Shown here one piece after another: positions 26,401 to 39,700 of a stretch of 64,000 bases of DNA. A program made the translations under genes and the position numbers. The stretch lies in assembly GCA_033439795.1 (NCBI GenBank), contig JAUTDP010000008.1, positions 310,001 to 374,000 of the forward strand, written 5' to 3'. The DNA is from Sordaria brevicollis. Its lineage: Eukaryota > Ascomycota > Sordariomycetes > Sordariales > Sordariaceae. A model generated the notes under the pieces. It was not told where the DNA came from. It made no database searches and saw nothing but the letters and a program-made list of their open reading frames with translations. Positions within the stretch are counted from its first letter, which is position 1. Every line of letters begins with the position of its first letter.

Positions 26401-27200
26401 TATCTGCCTGGTTCTTCTGGAACCACGTCACAGATAATTCCCCAAAAACGTCAGTTTGAAGAGCAAGAACCGTCCAAGCCTTCAGCAAAACAGTTGGGAA
26501 AAGCACCAGAGAAAAAAATACGTTTGGACCCAACCGCGCCTGAATTCTTTCCTACCTCGGCGACACGATTCCCCTCGAATAGTACTCGCAGCGGAAATCA
26601 AAACTCTTCTCATCCCCAGGCGAACCAGCCTATTCTGGGTGACAGTCTTCCGGGAAGCGCCACGTCACGGTGAGTAGAGCATATCCGAAATTGACGCTCG
26701 ATCACTGTGAATGACAACAAGAAAAGATACAAGACAGGAACAACCGATTCTGGATATAGAAAACATGCTAACACCCCTCACACGACAGAGATCACATCCA
26801 AGATGGACAATCTTCAGAAGCGTCGACGTCGCAACGGTCCGGAGGGGGGTTGTATAAGTGTGGTCAATGTGGTCAAATTGCAAACACACGCAAGGCGCAC
26901 TGGAACCACGTTAAAAGAACAATGGCTTGCCAGGCAGAAATAGCGGCTAACCAGTACGTGTGTGCAGTCCACGGTCCCCAGGGGTTTGAGAGAGAAAAGT
27001 ACCTGAAACATTTGAGACGTGATATCGCCAATATGTCTTACAGATGTGGTCGGTGCGGCCGTCGGACACAAGAACTTGCCAGCCACCAAGTTCATTTGCA
27101 GGCATCCTCCCGCTATTGCACAGCATTGGCTGAACCAGTCAAGTACGAGTGCGTGTTCGATGGCGAGACATTTTTCGACAAGGAAAAACATGTTGAACAC

Positions 27201-27294
27201 CTTGACAAGTGCAGTAAAAGACGGGAGGAGTACCAGGGGAGAGAAGCCTTGACAAGTGCAGTAAAAGACGGGAAGAGTACCAGGGGAGAGAAGG
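27201..27294 (+). repeat. 47-base tandem duplication
   Basis: Two nearly identical 47-base copies, 27201-27247 and 27248-27294, differing at one position (GGAGGAG versus GGAAGAG). The unit is not a multiple of three, so the second copy is translated in another frame. This gives the last ~30 residues of the zinc-finger protein a new sequence. Confidence 0.95.
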
Positions 27295-27335
27295 AAGAAG
27301 TGTCAGCGTGTAAAAGTCGAGATCCGAACATGTGA

Positions 27336-29294
<1,959 letters not shown>

Positions 29295-29378
29295 GGCGAG
29301 GTTAGGTGGATGAGTCTGGCGTCTTTGGTTTTGACAGAAGTGTTTTCCGTGGGAGTGTCTCTTGTGAAGGCGTGTCTA

Positions 29379-29784
29379 CCATAGCGCGCTTAGGGGGTTT
29401 CTGAAAATGATCTCCAGTATGGTCTTACCTATTGAAAATGGTCTCCAAGACGATAATTTTTGAACAATGGTCATATGACCATTTTACAGTTACCAAAATA
29501 GTCTTCGTGACGGTCCTCTTTAACGAAATATTTCAACGCATTAAAATTAAGAAGGAAGGAATAGGCTTTAAAGACGAATTCTTTAATATCGAAAATTATT
29601 TTGCAAATAAGGACGGTCTTTGAGATTATTTTCCTAACGAAAACTATCCCTTAGTTCGAATAATTCGTTTTATCATTGGTCATATTATTATTTTAGATAC
29701 GAAATATTTCTTTACACCTGAAAATTTTGCAGTTATAAAACCATCACCAAGATCATTTTCAGAAACCCCCTCTGCGCGCTATGG
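29379..29784. mobile_element. short TIR transposon/MITE with TA target site
   Basis: A 406-base element whose ends are inverted repeats of about 35 bases, starting CCATAGCGCGC and containing GGGGGTTTCTGAAAATGATC on both sides, with a two-base mismatch (TT versus AG) after GCGCGC. It is flanked by TA at 29377-29378 and 29785-29786, the Tc1/mariner/Fot1-type target duplication. The interior is moderately AT-rich with no transposase ORF, so it is non-autonomous. It lies 83 bases upstream of the ATG at 29294, in that gene's promoter region. Confidence 0.8.
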
Positions 29785-29786
29785 TA

Positions 29787-30381
29787 GGTTCCGTGGTGAA
29801 GGAAATGGTGGGAATGGGCCACTTGTTGTATGGTTATGGCTCGCCAGTAGTGCTTTTGTCGTTGATAATTCTGAAGAGTGGTGATATCCTATGTGATACC
29901 AAAGATATCCTAGATGACGATGTCTTGAAGAATGGTGTTCCTGGGGGTTGGTAACTCTCGTGCATGCGGTAGGGATTGATGTTCTCTTTAGCTTGATATG
30001 TCTTCGGTCGTGCTGTTCCCATGACTCATGTCTTTTTTTTCAGCCTTGTAGCGTCCTTGCAGTGTGTTCTTTTAGTCAAAAATGGAGAAGGATCGACCTT
30101 AAGCAACGGTGAAGACAACATAAACGGCAGGAAGGATGACAATAAAAGCTTGTAGGAACCGACGAGATCAGCCATGGAAGGCGGACGTCCGTACTGCATT
30201 TATGCCATCGTTCTGAAACCCGGTTCTCGTTGGATTCTTGTCCAAGATCGCGCGTATTCCTTGCTTTCGTGCCATCTCACGTGGGGAAATCCGCTCCCAA
30301 TATGGGAGAAGGAGGTTGAGCACTCGTTGCCCTGCTGTGAATTCCGCGTGTCATTGCCCTCGTCCTCTGATGGAACTGCCC
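29787..30381. other. spacer between the two minus-strand paralogues
   Basis: This includes the 3' flank of the gene starting at 30819. A minus-strand ORF at 30200-30466 overlaps the second exon in another frame and is not called. No other structure is seen. Confidence 0.5.
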
Positions 30382-30819
30382 CTATAGCTTTGCGGACTTG
30401 ACTTGGGAGAAGAACGTCACTGCCGACCCGGACGCGGAGTTGGTCACTCCAGCGATAGCATGCCATGGCCCGTCTTTGAAAGTCTCGTTTGCGAACCGTT
30501 CTATTGGAGTCATCTCAATGGCACTGGACATCTCGTTGCTTCTCCGGCTTTTGGTGGTTTGTCTGTCGACGGCGACATAAGACCTGGCGGTGGTTGTGCC
30601 TGTTCAATCGGATTGTTCGATGTCAGCTTCAGAAATCTAAGTGCTAATGCACTAACTTTGCCAGCGTCATTATAGCGACTTTCAGGGATTTAATTTGTTA
30701 AGGCATCCAACCTGGGACGAACCTGTGGGTCTTGATGTGGGGCCGAAACCGGAATGCGCATTGGCTGTGGCCGGCCCCTGGGAGATCTCATGCAAAAGGT
30801 TATCGAGTTCACGTTCCAT
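30382..30819 (-). CDS. short paralogue of MER protein 1
   Basis: Exon 1 is 30819-30723, the intron 30722-30600 (GTTCGTCC donor, GAACAG acceptor) and exon 2 30599-30382, giving 104 residues in matching phase. The N-terminus MERELDNLLHEI and the exon end R-P-T-(G) at a phase-1 junction parallel the gene starting at 29294, including the first eight intron bases. Exon 2 contains MTPIERFANETF, loosely like PLNRQSFIDQAL of the longer protein. It ends about 200 codons earlier than its paralogue, without the T-S-Q repeats. It could be a truncated gene or a pseudogene; the conserved splice junction argues that it was recently functional. It lies divergent to the zinc-finger gene at 31434. Confidence 0.5.
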
Positions 30820-31433
30820 GACTGAATTAATATCGGTTATAAAGAACGAGAGTAAAGAATCTTTTTCTGATGTTGACTACTATAAAGATCTTTTTGCTTC
30901 AATCCCATCATACCAGCACCAATCCTCTTTCTTATACTCTCCAGCAATATGGCGCTCAAAATCCTCGTCCTCTTCCTTACTGTTGATGGCAAGGATGCTG
31001 GCGCTCAAAAACCTCGGTCCCGATATCCACGCCAAGATTATTTTGGCGCTCACTTTGAGAGTTTTTGGTCCAGTTGGACATTTGGACTTATTCCAGGCCC
31101 TATGAGAGTAGCTGCCGTCTCCAGGGTCTTGCGGAAAAGAGATTGAGGCGCAGCAACTTTCTTATCGATAGATCGGGTTGGGAAGGCGGAAAAGGCAGGC
31201 AGATCCTTGGTCATTCGCTCAATTGATCTCAAATCAGTCGTCCTTTCCGTTTTCTTCTTCTCTCTTACAGAGAACGCCATCCCAAATGAATCCACCATAA
31301 AAAACGTTTGTCATTGAATCCCGTCTCTCTCTTCTACGTATTTCACACGGAACAACACCAAACACCGTGGTGGCCGAAATACGCGCGCAGCTAGGCCAAC
31401 TAACACCATCCAGAAGCGGGGAAGAGAAACGCT
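30820..31433. other. divergent intergenic region
   Basis: Shared upstream region of the minus-strand gene (30819) and the plus-strand zinc-finger gene (31434). A 65-codon plus ORF at 30949 has no support. GGCGCTCAAAA recurs twice near 30951 and 30991. Confidence 0.45.
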
Positions 31434-32379
31434 ATGGGAGCTCCTACCGACATGATGCAGCAACACGCAACCGAATCCGCAGTGCCCGTCACCACCAGAC
31501 CTGGAATTCATCAATGTACCTTTCGCCGAAAAGGAAAAGACTTCTGTAAGGATTTCCCTAGCAAAGGAGACTTAGAGTGAGTACCTCCGATCCCAATCAG
31601 TCATCGTTACCCATCTGATAGCCCGCCATCATAGGCATCATATGAAGACAGCCCACAAGTTCCGATGTGCAAAAGGCTGCCCAAACGTCGGGTTTCCATC
31701 AAGACAGAAAATGAAGGAACACCACGAATCCTTGAAGCACTGGCCCAAGAACTCTCCATTTAGTCGTCCAGCCGGTATCAAATTGTATAGATGCGGCTGC
31801 TGTGGAATAGTTCGCTCACATCGCCAAGACCACCGCCGTCACGTCAAGACTTGCAAAGGGGGAAATTTGGACCAGCCGGTCAGATATGAATGTGCCCGTC
31901 ATGGACCTACCAGCTTTGACAGAGAAGAACACATCAGTCACCTGGAGGAATGTATCAGGAGAAGGCCAGGAAAACCAAAATCCCAGGACAGGGCACGTTC
32001 CGGCGCAGATACGCATGAGGGTTCCGTTCCAATCGATGCACCGGCACCGGCACCACCATCACCCTATCCCGTCAAGATTTTCGAGTGGACACCCGCAACG
32101 GAAGCCAGCGACACGCCGTTCGAGAGCACACCCGATCTGTGCTTTTCAGCAACGGTGTCTCCGGATGATACAGCGCTGCCCCCGATGAGGGCCCCTCGCG
32201 GGCAACCAGACACCTTTGACCTATTTGATGCTGCTCCGGCACTGACTCAGTGCCACGATCCAACATACGATTACACCAAAGGACTCTTTGACAGTCCATT
32301 CTTCGTTAGGGCTATTGAGCCACTTCTTGATGATGGAACTGAATCAAATTTACCTTCACCACTCCCACTGCTTTGGTAG
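31434..32379 (+). CDS. zinc-finger protein, paralogue of 25366 gene
   Basis: Exon 1 is 31434-31576, the intron 31577-31634 (GTGAGT...CATAG) and exon 2 31635-32379, 295 residues in phase. Exon 1 starts MGAPTDMMQQ and ends in an HQCTFRRKGKDFC finger completed across the junction by DLEHHMKTAH. A second finger, FRCAKGCPNVGF...HHESLKH, follows, then LYRCGCCG...HRRHVKTC and the module VRYECARHGPTSF...HISHLEEC. The last two match the fingers of the gene at 25366. The C-terminal ~170 residues are acidic and Pro-rich (DTPFESTPDL, PLPLLW), as in an activation region. DNA binding in the nucleus is inferred from the fingers. There is no internal stop here, unlike in the paralogue. Confidence 0.75.
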
Positions 32380-33381
32380 CTCAGGCTGTCAATCGTCACC
32401 TTCTTGGTCATGTTGGGGAGTTGACGAGCGAAAGCCTTTGACATATCCTCTTCTGTCGTCTTAGTCCACCACTTCTTTGCATATTCCCTTTTCATGATAT
32501 CTACATGGTGTATGGGATTTATTCCTTTTTTCTCTACTTGCTTCTACAGCGATGAAAAACGGCTAGGGTGTCTCTTGACATTTGTTCATCTACTTTCCGT
32601 ATCTCTGAGAGCAACTATCCTTCCGTCTTCCTATAGAGAGATATTTTGGTAAATAATCCTCAATGCTCAAACCAGCGTCGCATAGCGTTACTAATGCTTG
32701 GCGGATTATAATGACTCGGTCCACCCTGGAGAAAAGGCACGGAGCGGCCCGAGGGCGCGGGCAATCATCCGGGGTGGGGTTCCGTCTGTGGGGCCGATCA
32801 AAGGCCCGGCGGTCGATGCGGGGGTGGGGCCGCATTTTCGTGGTCACCCCAATTCGTCATTTTCTCTCATCGTTGGTTGCACTCAACACCATCATTGAAA
32901 TCCCCGAATGTGTGCGACAACCAAGGAGCCTCTCTCTCTCTCTCTCTCTCTTTTTTTTCTTTGGGCAACACCAGAACGCCTTGATTGAGAGACTATGCAA
33001 CAGTTACACAGCAAACCAATTTCAAGAAACGCATGTGACACGGGAACCGGCAGGGCCGCCAAGCTTGAACTTGTCCTTCCCAAAGTCTAGCGCACCTTCC
33101 GTTTCCGTCTTTGTGTGCCGTGAAGAAATTTTGGGTTTCTGTGTCGATCCCCCGCTTTCAATTTGTCTGAACTTGAGCTTCGAATTCACGTTTCGTCCTT
33201 TTCATCTCTCTTCAACTCCTACCACCTGCGAACCTTGACCGATCCTATTTGCTATCGACGGAATGGCCCCGGACGACCGACCTGATTAACATCAACGCTA
33301 TAGCATTGCTTACCATATCATTGTTGGATATTTCTTCCCTTCCCCTACGACTGGCTTCCCCGCTCCGCGATCGGCTCGACA
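32380..33381. other. intergenic with CT microsatellite
   Basis: A TC dinucleotide tract followed by a T run lies near 32931-32960. The region upstream of 33382 is the promoter and leader of the transporter gene. ORFs at 32663-33238 run through the microsatellite and are not supported. Confidence 0.5.
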
Positions 33382-35128
33382 ATGACAACCTCTCCAGCGC
33401 CCGAAAAGGGCGGATCAAACAGCCCCAAACAGCAGAAGACGAAAACCAGCACCGTAAACCTCCAGGCCGTCAACAGTGCCACGATTCAAGATGGCAAAGA
33501 CATTTTGGGTCTTCAAGACCTCGACCCGGCTCTCAATCGCAAGATGCACCTGGTCAACAACGTGAGAACCGCATGTCTTGCGCATACTCTGTATCCGCGC
33601 TAACAATCCCCCGACTCACGACAGGCAATCGACGAGATTGGATGGACACCCTACCACACCAAGCTCTTCTTCCTCAACGGTTTCGGGTGCGTACACCGCC
33701 GCCATTCCCCCGACCCATAAACTCACCACCGTGACCAGATATGCCGTCGACTCCCTCGTCCTACTCCTGCAAGGCGTCATCGCCGGTCCTGCGTTTCGCG
33801 AATTTGGAGAAAAGGGGTACGACAACGCCATGACCATCGCTGGCTATGTTGGCATGCTTGTCGGAGCGTTGTTTTGGGGCTTGGGTGCTGACATCATCGG
33901 TCGCCGGTTCGCCTTTAATGTTTCTCTCCTCATCTGCTCTGTCTCCGTCATCATTGCCGGGGCCATGCCGAATTGGCCGTCGCTGGGCCTCTGGATCGCA
34001 CTTGTTGGGTTCGGTGCTGGAGGCAACCTCGTCTTGGACACGACCGTCTTTTTGGAATATTTGCCTGGGAGCAAGCAATGGGTGCTTACCCTGATGGCTG
34101 GGTGGTGGGGATTGGGTCAGGCTGTTACTGGGTTTGTCGCTTGGGGATTTCTGGGTGGGTGGACTTTGCTCCGGTGGTCAAAGGCAATGGCTAACATTGA
34201 ACTTGTAGTACCCGAGAGGTGGAACTGTCCGTCAGTCGAGTCCTGCACGAAACAGAACAATATGGGGTGGAGATACGTCATGTTCACCAGCGGCGCCCTC
34301 GTCTTCGTCATGTCCATCCTTCGAGTCACCGTCATTCGACTACGAGAAACACCCAAATACCTCCTTGCCTTGGGCGAAGATGGTAAGGTTGTCGAGACCT
34401 TCCAGTTTCTGGCAACAAAGTACAACCGACAATGCTCTCTGACCGTAGAGAAGCTCGACGCATGCGGTGTAGTGAGAGGCACCCACAGCAAGAACCGCTT
34501 TTCGTTCGCAGAGTCGCTCGTACACCTTCGAGGCCTTTTCTCAACCCCCAAGATATCTTTGTCTACGACTCTGATATGGGTGTCATGGGCCATGATGGGC
34601 TTAGCGTACCCTCTGTTCTACGTCTTCCTGCCGAGCTACCTTGCTTCCCGCGGAGCGAATCTCGATGTGTCAACGTTTGACACCTGGCGCAACTACACTC
34701 TCACCAACATCAGCTCAATCTTCGGACCATTGCTGGCGGGTTGGATGTGCAACTTACCTCTTCTCGGACGCCGATATACGATGCTCATCGGCGCGCTGAT
34801 GACGGCAGCCTTCTTCTTCGCCTACACGTCTGTCCGCACTGGCGCCCAGGACGTGGGATTCTCATGCTCCATTGCCTTTTGCTTGAACATCTACTACGGC
34901 ACCTTGTATGCTTACACGCCAGAGGTTTTACCCAGTGCCCATCGAGCAACAGGAAATGGAGTGGCAGTGGCTTGCAACCGTGTCATGGGTATTCTGTCGG
35001 CTGTTATTGCTACTGTTGCGAACACTTCTACGAGCGCGCCCCTCTATATCTGTGGGGCTTTGCTGGTGGCGATGGGTGTTTTGAGCGCCTTCTTTCCATT
35101 TGAGCCATACGGTCGCAGGAGTTCCTAG
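33382..35128 (+). CDS. MFS transporter (SV2/sugar-porter-like)
   Basis: Four exons: 33382-33561, 33625-33686, 33739-34154 and 34209-35128. All phases agree and give 525 residues. The short cytosolic N-terminus leads into AIDEIGWTPYHTKLFFLNGFG then YAVDSLVLLLQGV, joined only after two introns. The loop GADIIGRRFAFN is the MFS motif A between membrane segments 2 and 3; about 12 membrane segments follow. ENNMGWRYVMF-like NNMGWRYVMFTSG and RLRETPKYLL are typical of the SV2-like metabolite:proton symporter group. The third intron (34155-34208) is 54 bases and would also read through in frame. Splicing it gives WGFLVPERWNCP, the better family match. The substrate is unknown; location is probably the plasma membrane. 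Confidence 0.85.
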
Positions 35129-35408
35129 AGTTCAGGCGTATGGCACTTGCTCTGCAATTTGCGAAAGGTCAATCACTGGTTTGCAGGAGTATGTCTGGCA
35201 CCAGTGGTAGTATTCCAAAACTTGCTCTCCCTATCTTTTCCTTTCTATTCCAACACAGTGCAATATCCATGACAAGATCCACCACCCGTTTAACGTTTCC
35301 CACAAAGTAACAAACTCGCTGACACCCCTTACCTAGCCGTGTCCCACTCATCCTTATTCAAAATCCCCAATCACAACCCTTCCCAAATTACCTTTCTTCT
35401 CATCCCAT

Positions 35409-36704
35409 TCACCTGGAAACATAGTTTCCAAACGACCATCCCTCATGGTTAAACGACGGCCGACGAACCGCGAAAACAACAGCTACAACAACATTCACAA
35501 TAAGAATAAGGAACACCAAACCAATCCAAAACCTTGTGGTCCTAGGCAACTCCTTCAAACAACTGCTCCAACCACAGCTGCAACCACCACGACGGCCTCT
35601 GCCACCCCGGCGACCCCGCTCAAGATCACGGTTAAGGTCAAGGTCAACCACTGTATTGACCGTATCCCAGCTCTCGTTCGTTTCAACCCTCTCGAGTGGA
35701 GGAAGACGGGGAAGGGGAAGTACCCGACCGCTTCTTGCCGCCGCGGCGTTTCGGGCGATTGAGGTTCGGGCGGTGTTGGCGACTAGCAAGGGGGCGTGGG
35801 GGACCACGGGGGAGGCTGGCTGCGCTGCCCTCCTCTGGGTTCTGACGTTTCTGACCTCTCTGACGTTTTGCCCACCGTTTTGCCCACCGTTTTGCCCAGC
35901 GTCGTTTCTAGCGTTTCTAGCGTTTCTGGCGTTTTGCCCAGCGTTGTTTCTAGCGTTCCTGGGGTAGTCGTCAACAAGCAAAGAAACGCGAGGAGCAACG
36001 CCATAAGCTGGAGGCGGGGGGTTGTAAGGTGCGTCAAGATCAAGGTGATCAAGGTCGTAGGGTGATGCAGCGAGGTTGGTTTCGAGATACCGGTCTCGCG
36101 GGTGGAGGTGGTAGGGAGGGGGGCGGAGGACGGCGGGGACGATGGGTTGTGACGGCTCGGTGGTGGAGTTGGCAACTTCGTTATCGTTGTTGCTTTTGTT
36201 TCTGCGAACGCTGGGTAGGCTGGGCGGGGTGTAAGCGGGAGGAGGGCCGGGAGGCGGGCCGGCTACGTTGTCGTTGTCGTTGTCGTTGTTGTTGTTGCGA
36301 ACGCTAGGAGCAGCAGCGACAGCAACAGCGGCAGTGGCAGCGGCAGCGGCAACACCATACCCAACAGGCCTAATCTCCGTCCTAGCTGTTCCCTCACCCC
36401 AGATGGAGCTGGAACTGGAGCTGGGGTTGAACAAACCCGAGTTGGCGGCGCCTGTGTAGAGATACCCCAGACGTTCGCTGGCTCGAACCTGAGCCGTGGG
36501 AGGAGCAGGGCGTCTGGGCCCTTTGTGGGCGGGTGCCGGGGTTGAGGGTTTTTGAGGGGGCTGAGGGAGCTCGGGCCGTTGTAAGTCGAGTGCTGGGCGG
36601 GAGGTGTTGATTTTGTCGTTGTTTCTGTTATCTTTCTGGGAGGAGGAGGACGCTACACACGAGACGTCGTCCGGGACGTTGTTGTTGTCGGAGAAAGAAG
36701 GCAT
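35409..36704 (-). CDS. PPxY-rich single-pass membrane protein
   Basis: A single exon of 431 residues from ATG 36704; an upstream in-frame extension has no ATG of its own. The first 390 residues are disordered, Pro/Asn/Ala-rich, with three PPxY motifs: PPAY 155-158, PPPY 195-198 and PPAY 231-234. An N-A-R-N/N-G-G-Q low-complexity stretch lies at about 250-280. A basic G/R cluster and Cys 375, 377 and 382 precede one transmembrane helix (about 393-412), and a 19-residue tail follows. PPxY motifs bind WW domains of Rsp5/Nedd4 ubiquitin ligases. A membrane-anchored protein with several of them may be a ligase adaptor; this is inference. The juxtamembrane cysteines could be palmitoylated. I do not recognise a named orthologue. 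Confidence 0.75.
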   Translation of the reverse strand: MPSFSDNNNVPDDVSCVASSSSQKDNRNNDKINTSRPALDLQRPELPQPPQKPSTPAPAHKGPRRPAPPTAQVRASERLGYLYTGAANSGLFNPSSSSSSIWGEGTARTEIRPVGYGVAAAAATAAVAVAAAPSVRNNNNDNDNDNVAGPPPGPPPAYTPPSLPSVRRNKSNNDNEVANSTTEPSQPIVPAVLRPPPYHLHPRDRYLETNLAASPYDLDHLDLDAPYNPPPPAYGVAPRVSLLVDDYPRNARNNAGQNARNARNARNDAGQNGGQNGGQNVREVRNVRTQRRAAQPASPVVPHAPLLVANTARTSIARNAAAARSGRVLPLPRLPPLERVETNESWDTVNTVVDLDLNRDLERGRRGGRGRRGGCSCGWSSCLKELPRTTRFWIGLVFLILIVNVVVAVVFAVRRPSFNHEGWSFGNYVSR

Positions 36705-39700
36705 GGTATGGTGTTGCGGACGAAGCGTCGGGTCCCGGGTTGATGAAACGTTGTGACTGAAGTTGAAAAATTGAAGTTGGTTGGGTCTTGTCGATGTCGA
36801 TGGACAATATAATATGGGAATGATGTCAGTGTGTGTTGAGATGGTATATGTCTTGTCAAGTACACACAATGTGTCACAAGTTTTGTATGAAGATTAAGTC
36901 GAGGGGAAAAAAAAAAGTTGGAGGGGAAGAGGGGGAAGATGTAGGGTTTGTTCTCGACCGCTATCGATTTTTTCTTCTTTTTTTTTTTTTTACTGCTGTG
37001 GAAAAGAATAATAATATTTTGTTGCATTTGCACCACCTGTCATGTCTCCATGGCATGGCTTGATGGATATTGGTGCATGTTGCTTGGGGGAGGGGAGAGG
37101 GGGGGCATGCCTTTCTTTTGCATTTTTCCATGTGTTTTGTGCCGCGCGCGAGATGTGCATCCTTTGACATGTCGACTGCTGCAGACATGGCATGGGAGTT
37201 TGACACAACGCAAGCCTCATTTTTTTTTCACACCAACCTTGCCACGTGAGGAGGGATGTGGTGCTGTGGACGGAGACGGAGACGGAGACTGTACCGAAGC
37301 ACTGGATACTTTTTTTTTTTTTCGGAATTCTCTCCCGATCAGCTTGGGCTGTTGTACATTTATCAATGTTTCACGGTTGCTACCTAGGACTTGCTTGACT
37401 CCCTATTTAGTCGAAATACTCAACGAAGGCCAGCCAGTTCCTTTGTAGTACGATGGAAGGTTGTCTTTCTTCATGGCCGTCAAGGAGCCTGATTTTTTTT
37501 GGGTCTAGGAAACCTCCATCCCGCCAGATGCAACTATGCAAGATTCGAGGATGGCATCCGGTCTGGTTTCTCGAAGCTTTCGAAACCTTTGAAGTTGGAC
37601 ACAAAGATTCTGGTTGTAGACTTGTGTAATACCAAGAGGCTCTTTTCCCTTCAAAAACAAATCGTTGCGTAATCTATTCAGCATGTCTTGGATTCTTTGT
37701 TCAGCCATGCCGTGCCATCTGGTTGACAATTCCAGGTTGAGAAGAAACAGCTCGCTTTGTGTCCCGACTGGCTCACAACAGGTACCGAATCCCATGTTCA
37801 GCAAGCCCGCCCCACAAATGTTAGTGCACCCTGAATCTCCACCATCGTGCATGCATGCGGCCCGTCCCGCTTGTCATCCATCATCTGTCTCCCGCGGGCC
37901 GCCGTCCCGACGCAGTCGCACTGGTCACTGCGACTGGTCTCAAGGGGGATGACACCTTCACTGGACTTTTCCTGTTCCAGCCTCACATTAGCGCTGGATT
38001 TGTCCCGTCATCGAAACCCTTTCGACTGTAATCTGAAATTTTTCCACTTTCGGTGTTATATTCCCCTTCGGTCGGTGATGTCCCGAACCTGTCGTTAATG
38101 AGGGGTGTGTGTCATAATTCCGAAGGGGAGGAGGCTTCGATGGGCCCGCCCGGGTAGATACCTACCTTGAGCTTGAGGTAAGGTTTTATAAATGACAGCC
38201 GCTACATTTGTCTGGTTCCCCTTTTCCTGTCATTTACCTACCTAGGTACCGCTATCATCCCGTCTTGTAATCCGTTCAAATTTGACTTCCGAGATATCAT
38301 CCTTTTTCGTCTGTCTTGTGGTCCAGTTCATGAGAACCGTGAGCAGAGATTATTCATCAAAAAAAAACCTCTTCCAGTCCAGGAGCTTGGCGCTCGCTTG
38401 CTGGCTGTATATTATTTACCTGTCGCTCCCTCGGCCTCACGTTAGACTATCACAACATCCCCTCTATTTTATCCTCGTCCGAGTCTACTATAACACATCC
38501 ACTACCCTAGGTACCTATAAAGAGAAGATGAAATGGGAGTAACATTTCCAGTGTGGCATCTCCATGGGTTTAGTTGTATCATGACAAGGATTCATTGAAA
38601 AAAATGATAAGGAGCATCTGTGGTCAGGTACGGCGATACCTATCACATGTATGGTGGCAACGTGCGGAACGAGAAGAAAGGTGAATTATACCCCTCCCAG
38701 TACAGCAGTACAATTTTATCTATGCCTAGTAACAAACCCCCCCGAGTGCTTATAGTACTACCCTAGACATAAAATCTTACTGCCGTCTGTTATGTCGATC
38801 AGGGTCAGTGTCTCTATTAGCACCACCACAGGTCCGGGTTAGCTATTTCGTCAAACTGATTGAACAACCGACTATACGGGACATAACACATCGGATAGCG
38901 CACTGTAGAATCCCTCTCCTCATGTCGTTAAAACTTATTACCTAGCACGAAAGAAACCTAAAATTGCACACACCAACCCCTTCCCTCCCCTCCCTCCCTG
39001 TCTGTCTTGTCGCGCCAAGCACTTCTCCGGCTCCGGGACAAACAAGCTAGAGAACGCCTACCTAAACCAGAACCAGAACCAGAACCAGAGTGAACACCAA
39101 TCCCAACGAGCAAAAGCGATAGTAACCAACCATAACATTTTACATGGGAGCGTTTTGAAAGGGTCAAAAAGAATGAAAACAGAACAAAATGATGGTGAGC
39201 CAGAAGGTGTGTCCCAGTCACCAAAAATTAAGTAGCAAATGTCCATCATGTCGAGAACAGGTTGAAAGGACTGGACCCGACAGTTCGGAACTTGGCTTGG
39301 ATCCGCATTTGATGCATGTAACTGCGGGCACCTCAGCCACGTGGCTATTACAGGGGAAAAGATAGGTATCGTGTGTTCCTGCATTTGATCCTGGTGTGCC
39401 TTTGTTGTGTTTTACTGTGTAGGGACGTCCGGAGGGTCTGGAAAATGTGACTGGGCCAATCCTCGCCCACAAATGTTTTGTTGTGGGGATATGATATGGA
39501 CAAGGCACTGGACTGTGCCGTCTTGGCGGGCTTGTAGGATCTCAAGAGGGTAGCAGCTTAAGGAGGCAGTTCGTCCTCTTCGTGACGAGGCGACTGGGGA
39601 CAGAAGGGGCAAGGTGTGAAATGTAAGGGTATGATCTGAGAACGGCAAGACATGTGAATGGAATCGCGGAAAATGTCGATATGAGATCAAGGGCTCCGGA

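Larger units (their letters stand above)
25366..27335 (+). pseudogene. zinc-finger protein gene with in-frame stop and altered C-terminus
   Basis: The ATG at 25366 opens 27 codons, then TAG (25447-25449). The same frame continues as obvious coding sequence (Gln/Pro/Ser/Gly-rich, ending at a donor GTGAGT at 26670). Splicing to 26789 (intron 26670-26788, phase fits) joins it to a zinc-finger exon. Without the TAG the product would be about 616 residues. The low-complexity N-part contains repeated S-G-Q and Q-P-W-Y-P-P-P blocks and four 14-residue repeats (26233-26400). The C-part has fingers LYKCGQCG...HWNHVK and SYRCGRCG...HQVHL, each followed by a Y-x-C-x(11)-H-x(2)-H-like module. A K-R-rich stretch near residue 390 could be a nuclear signal. 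The next in-frame ATGs lie far inside the protein. Alternatively, an unseen upstream exon splices past the TAG (TTTAG acceptor at 25449), making the gene intact. Confidence 0.65.

Noticed and set aside
34155..34208. Retaining this 54-base segment as coding in the MFS gene
   Set aside because: It is open in frame, but has a good donor, CTAAC branch site and TTGTAG acceptor, and the spliced protein fits the family better.
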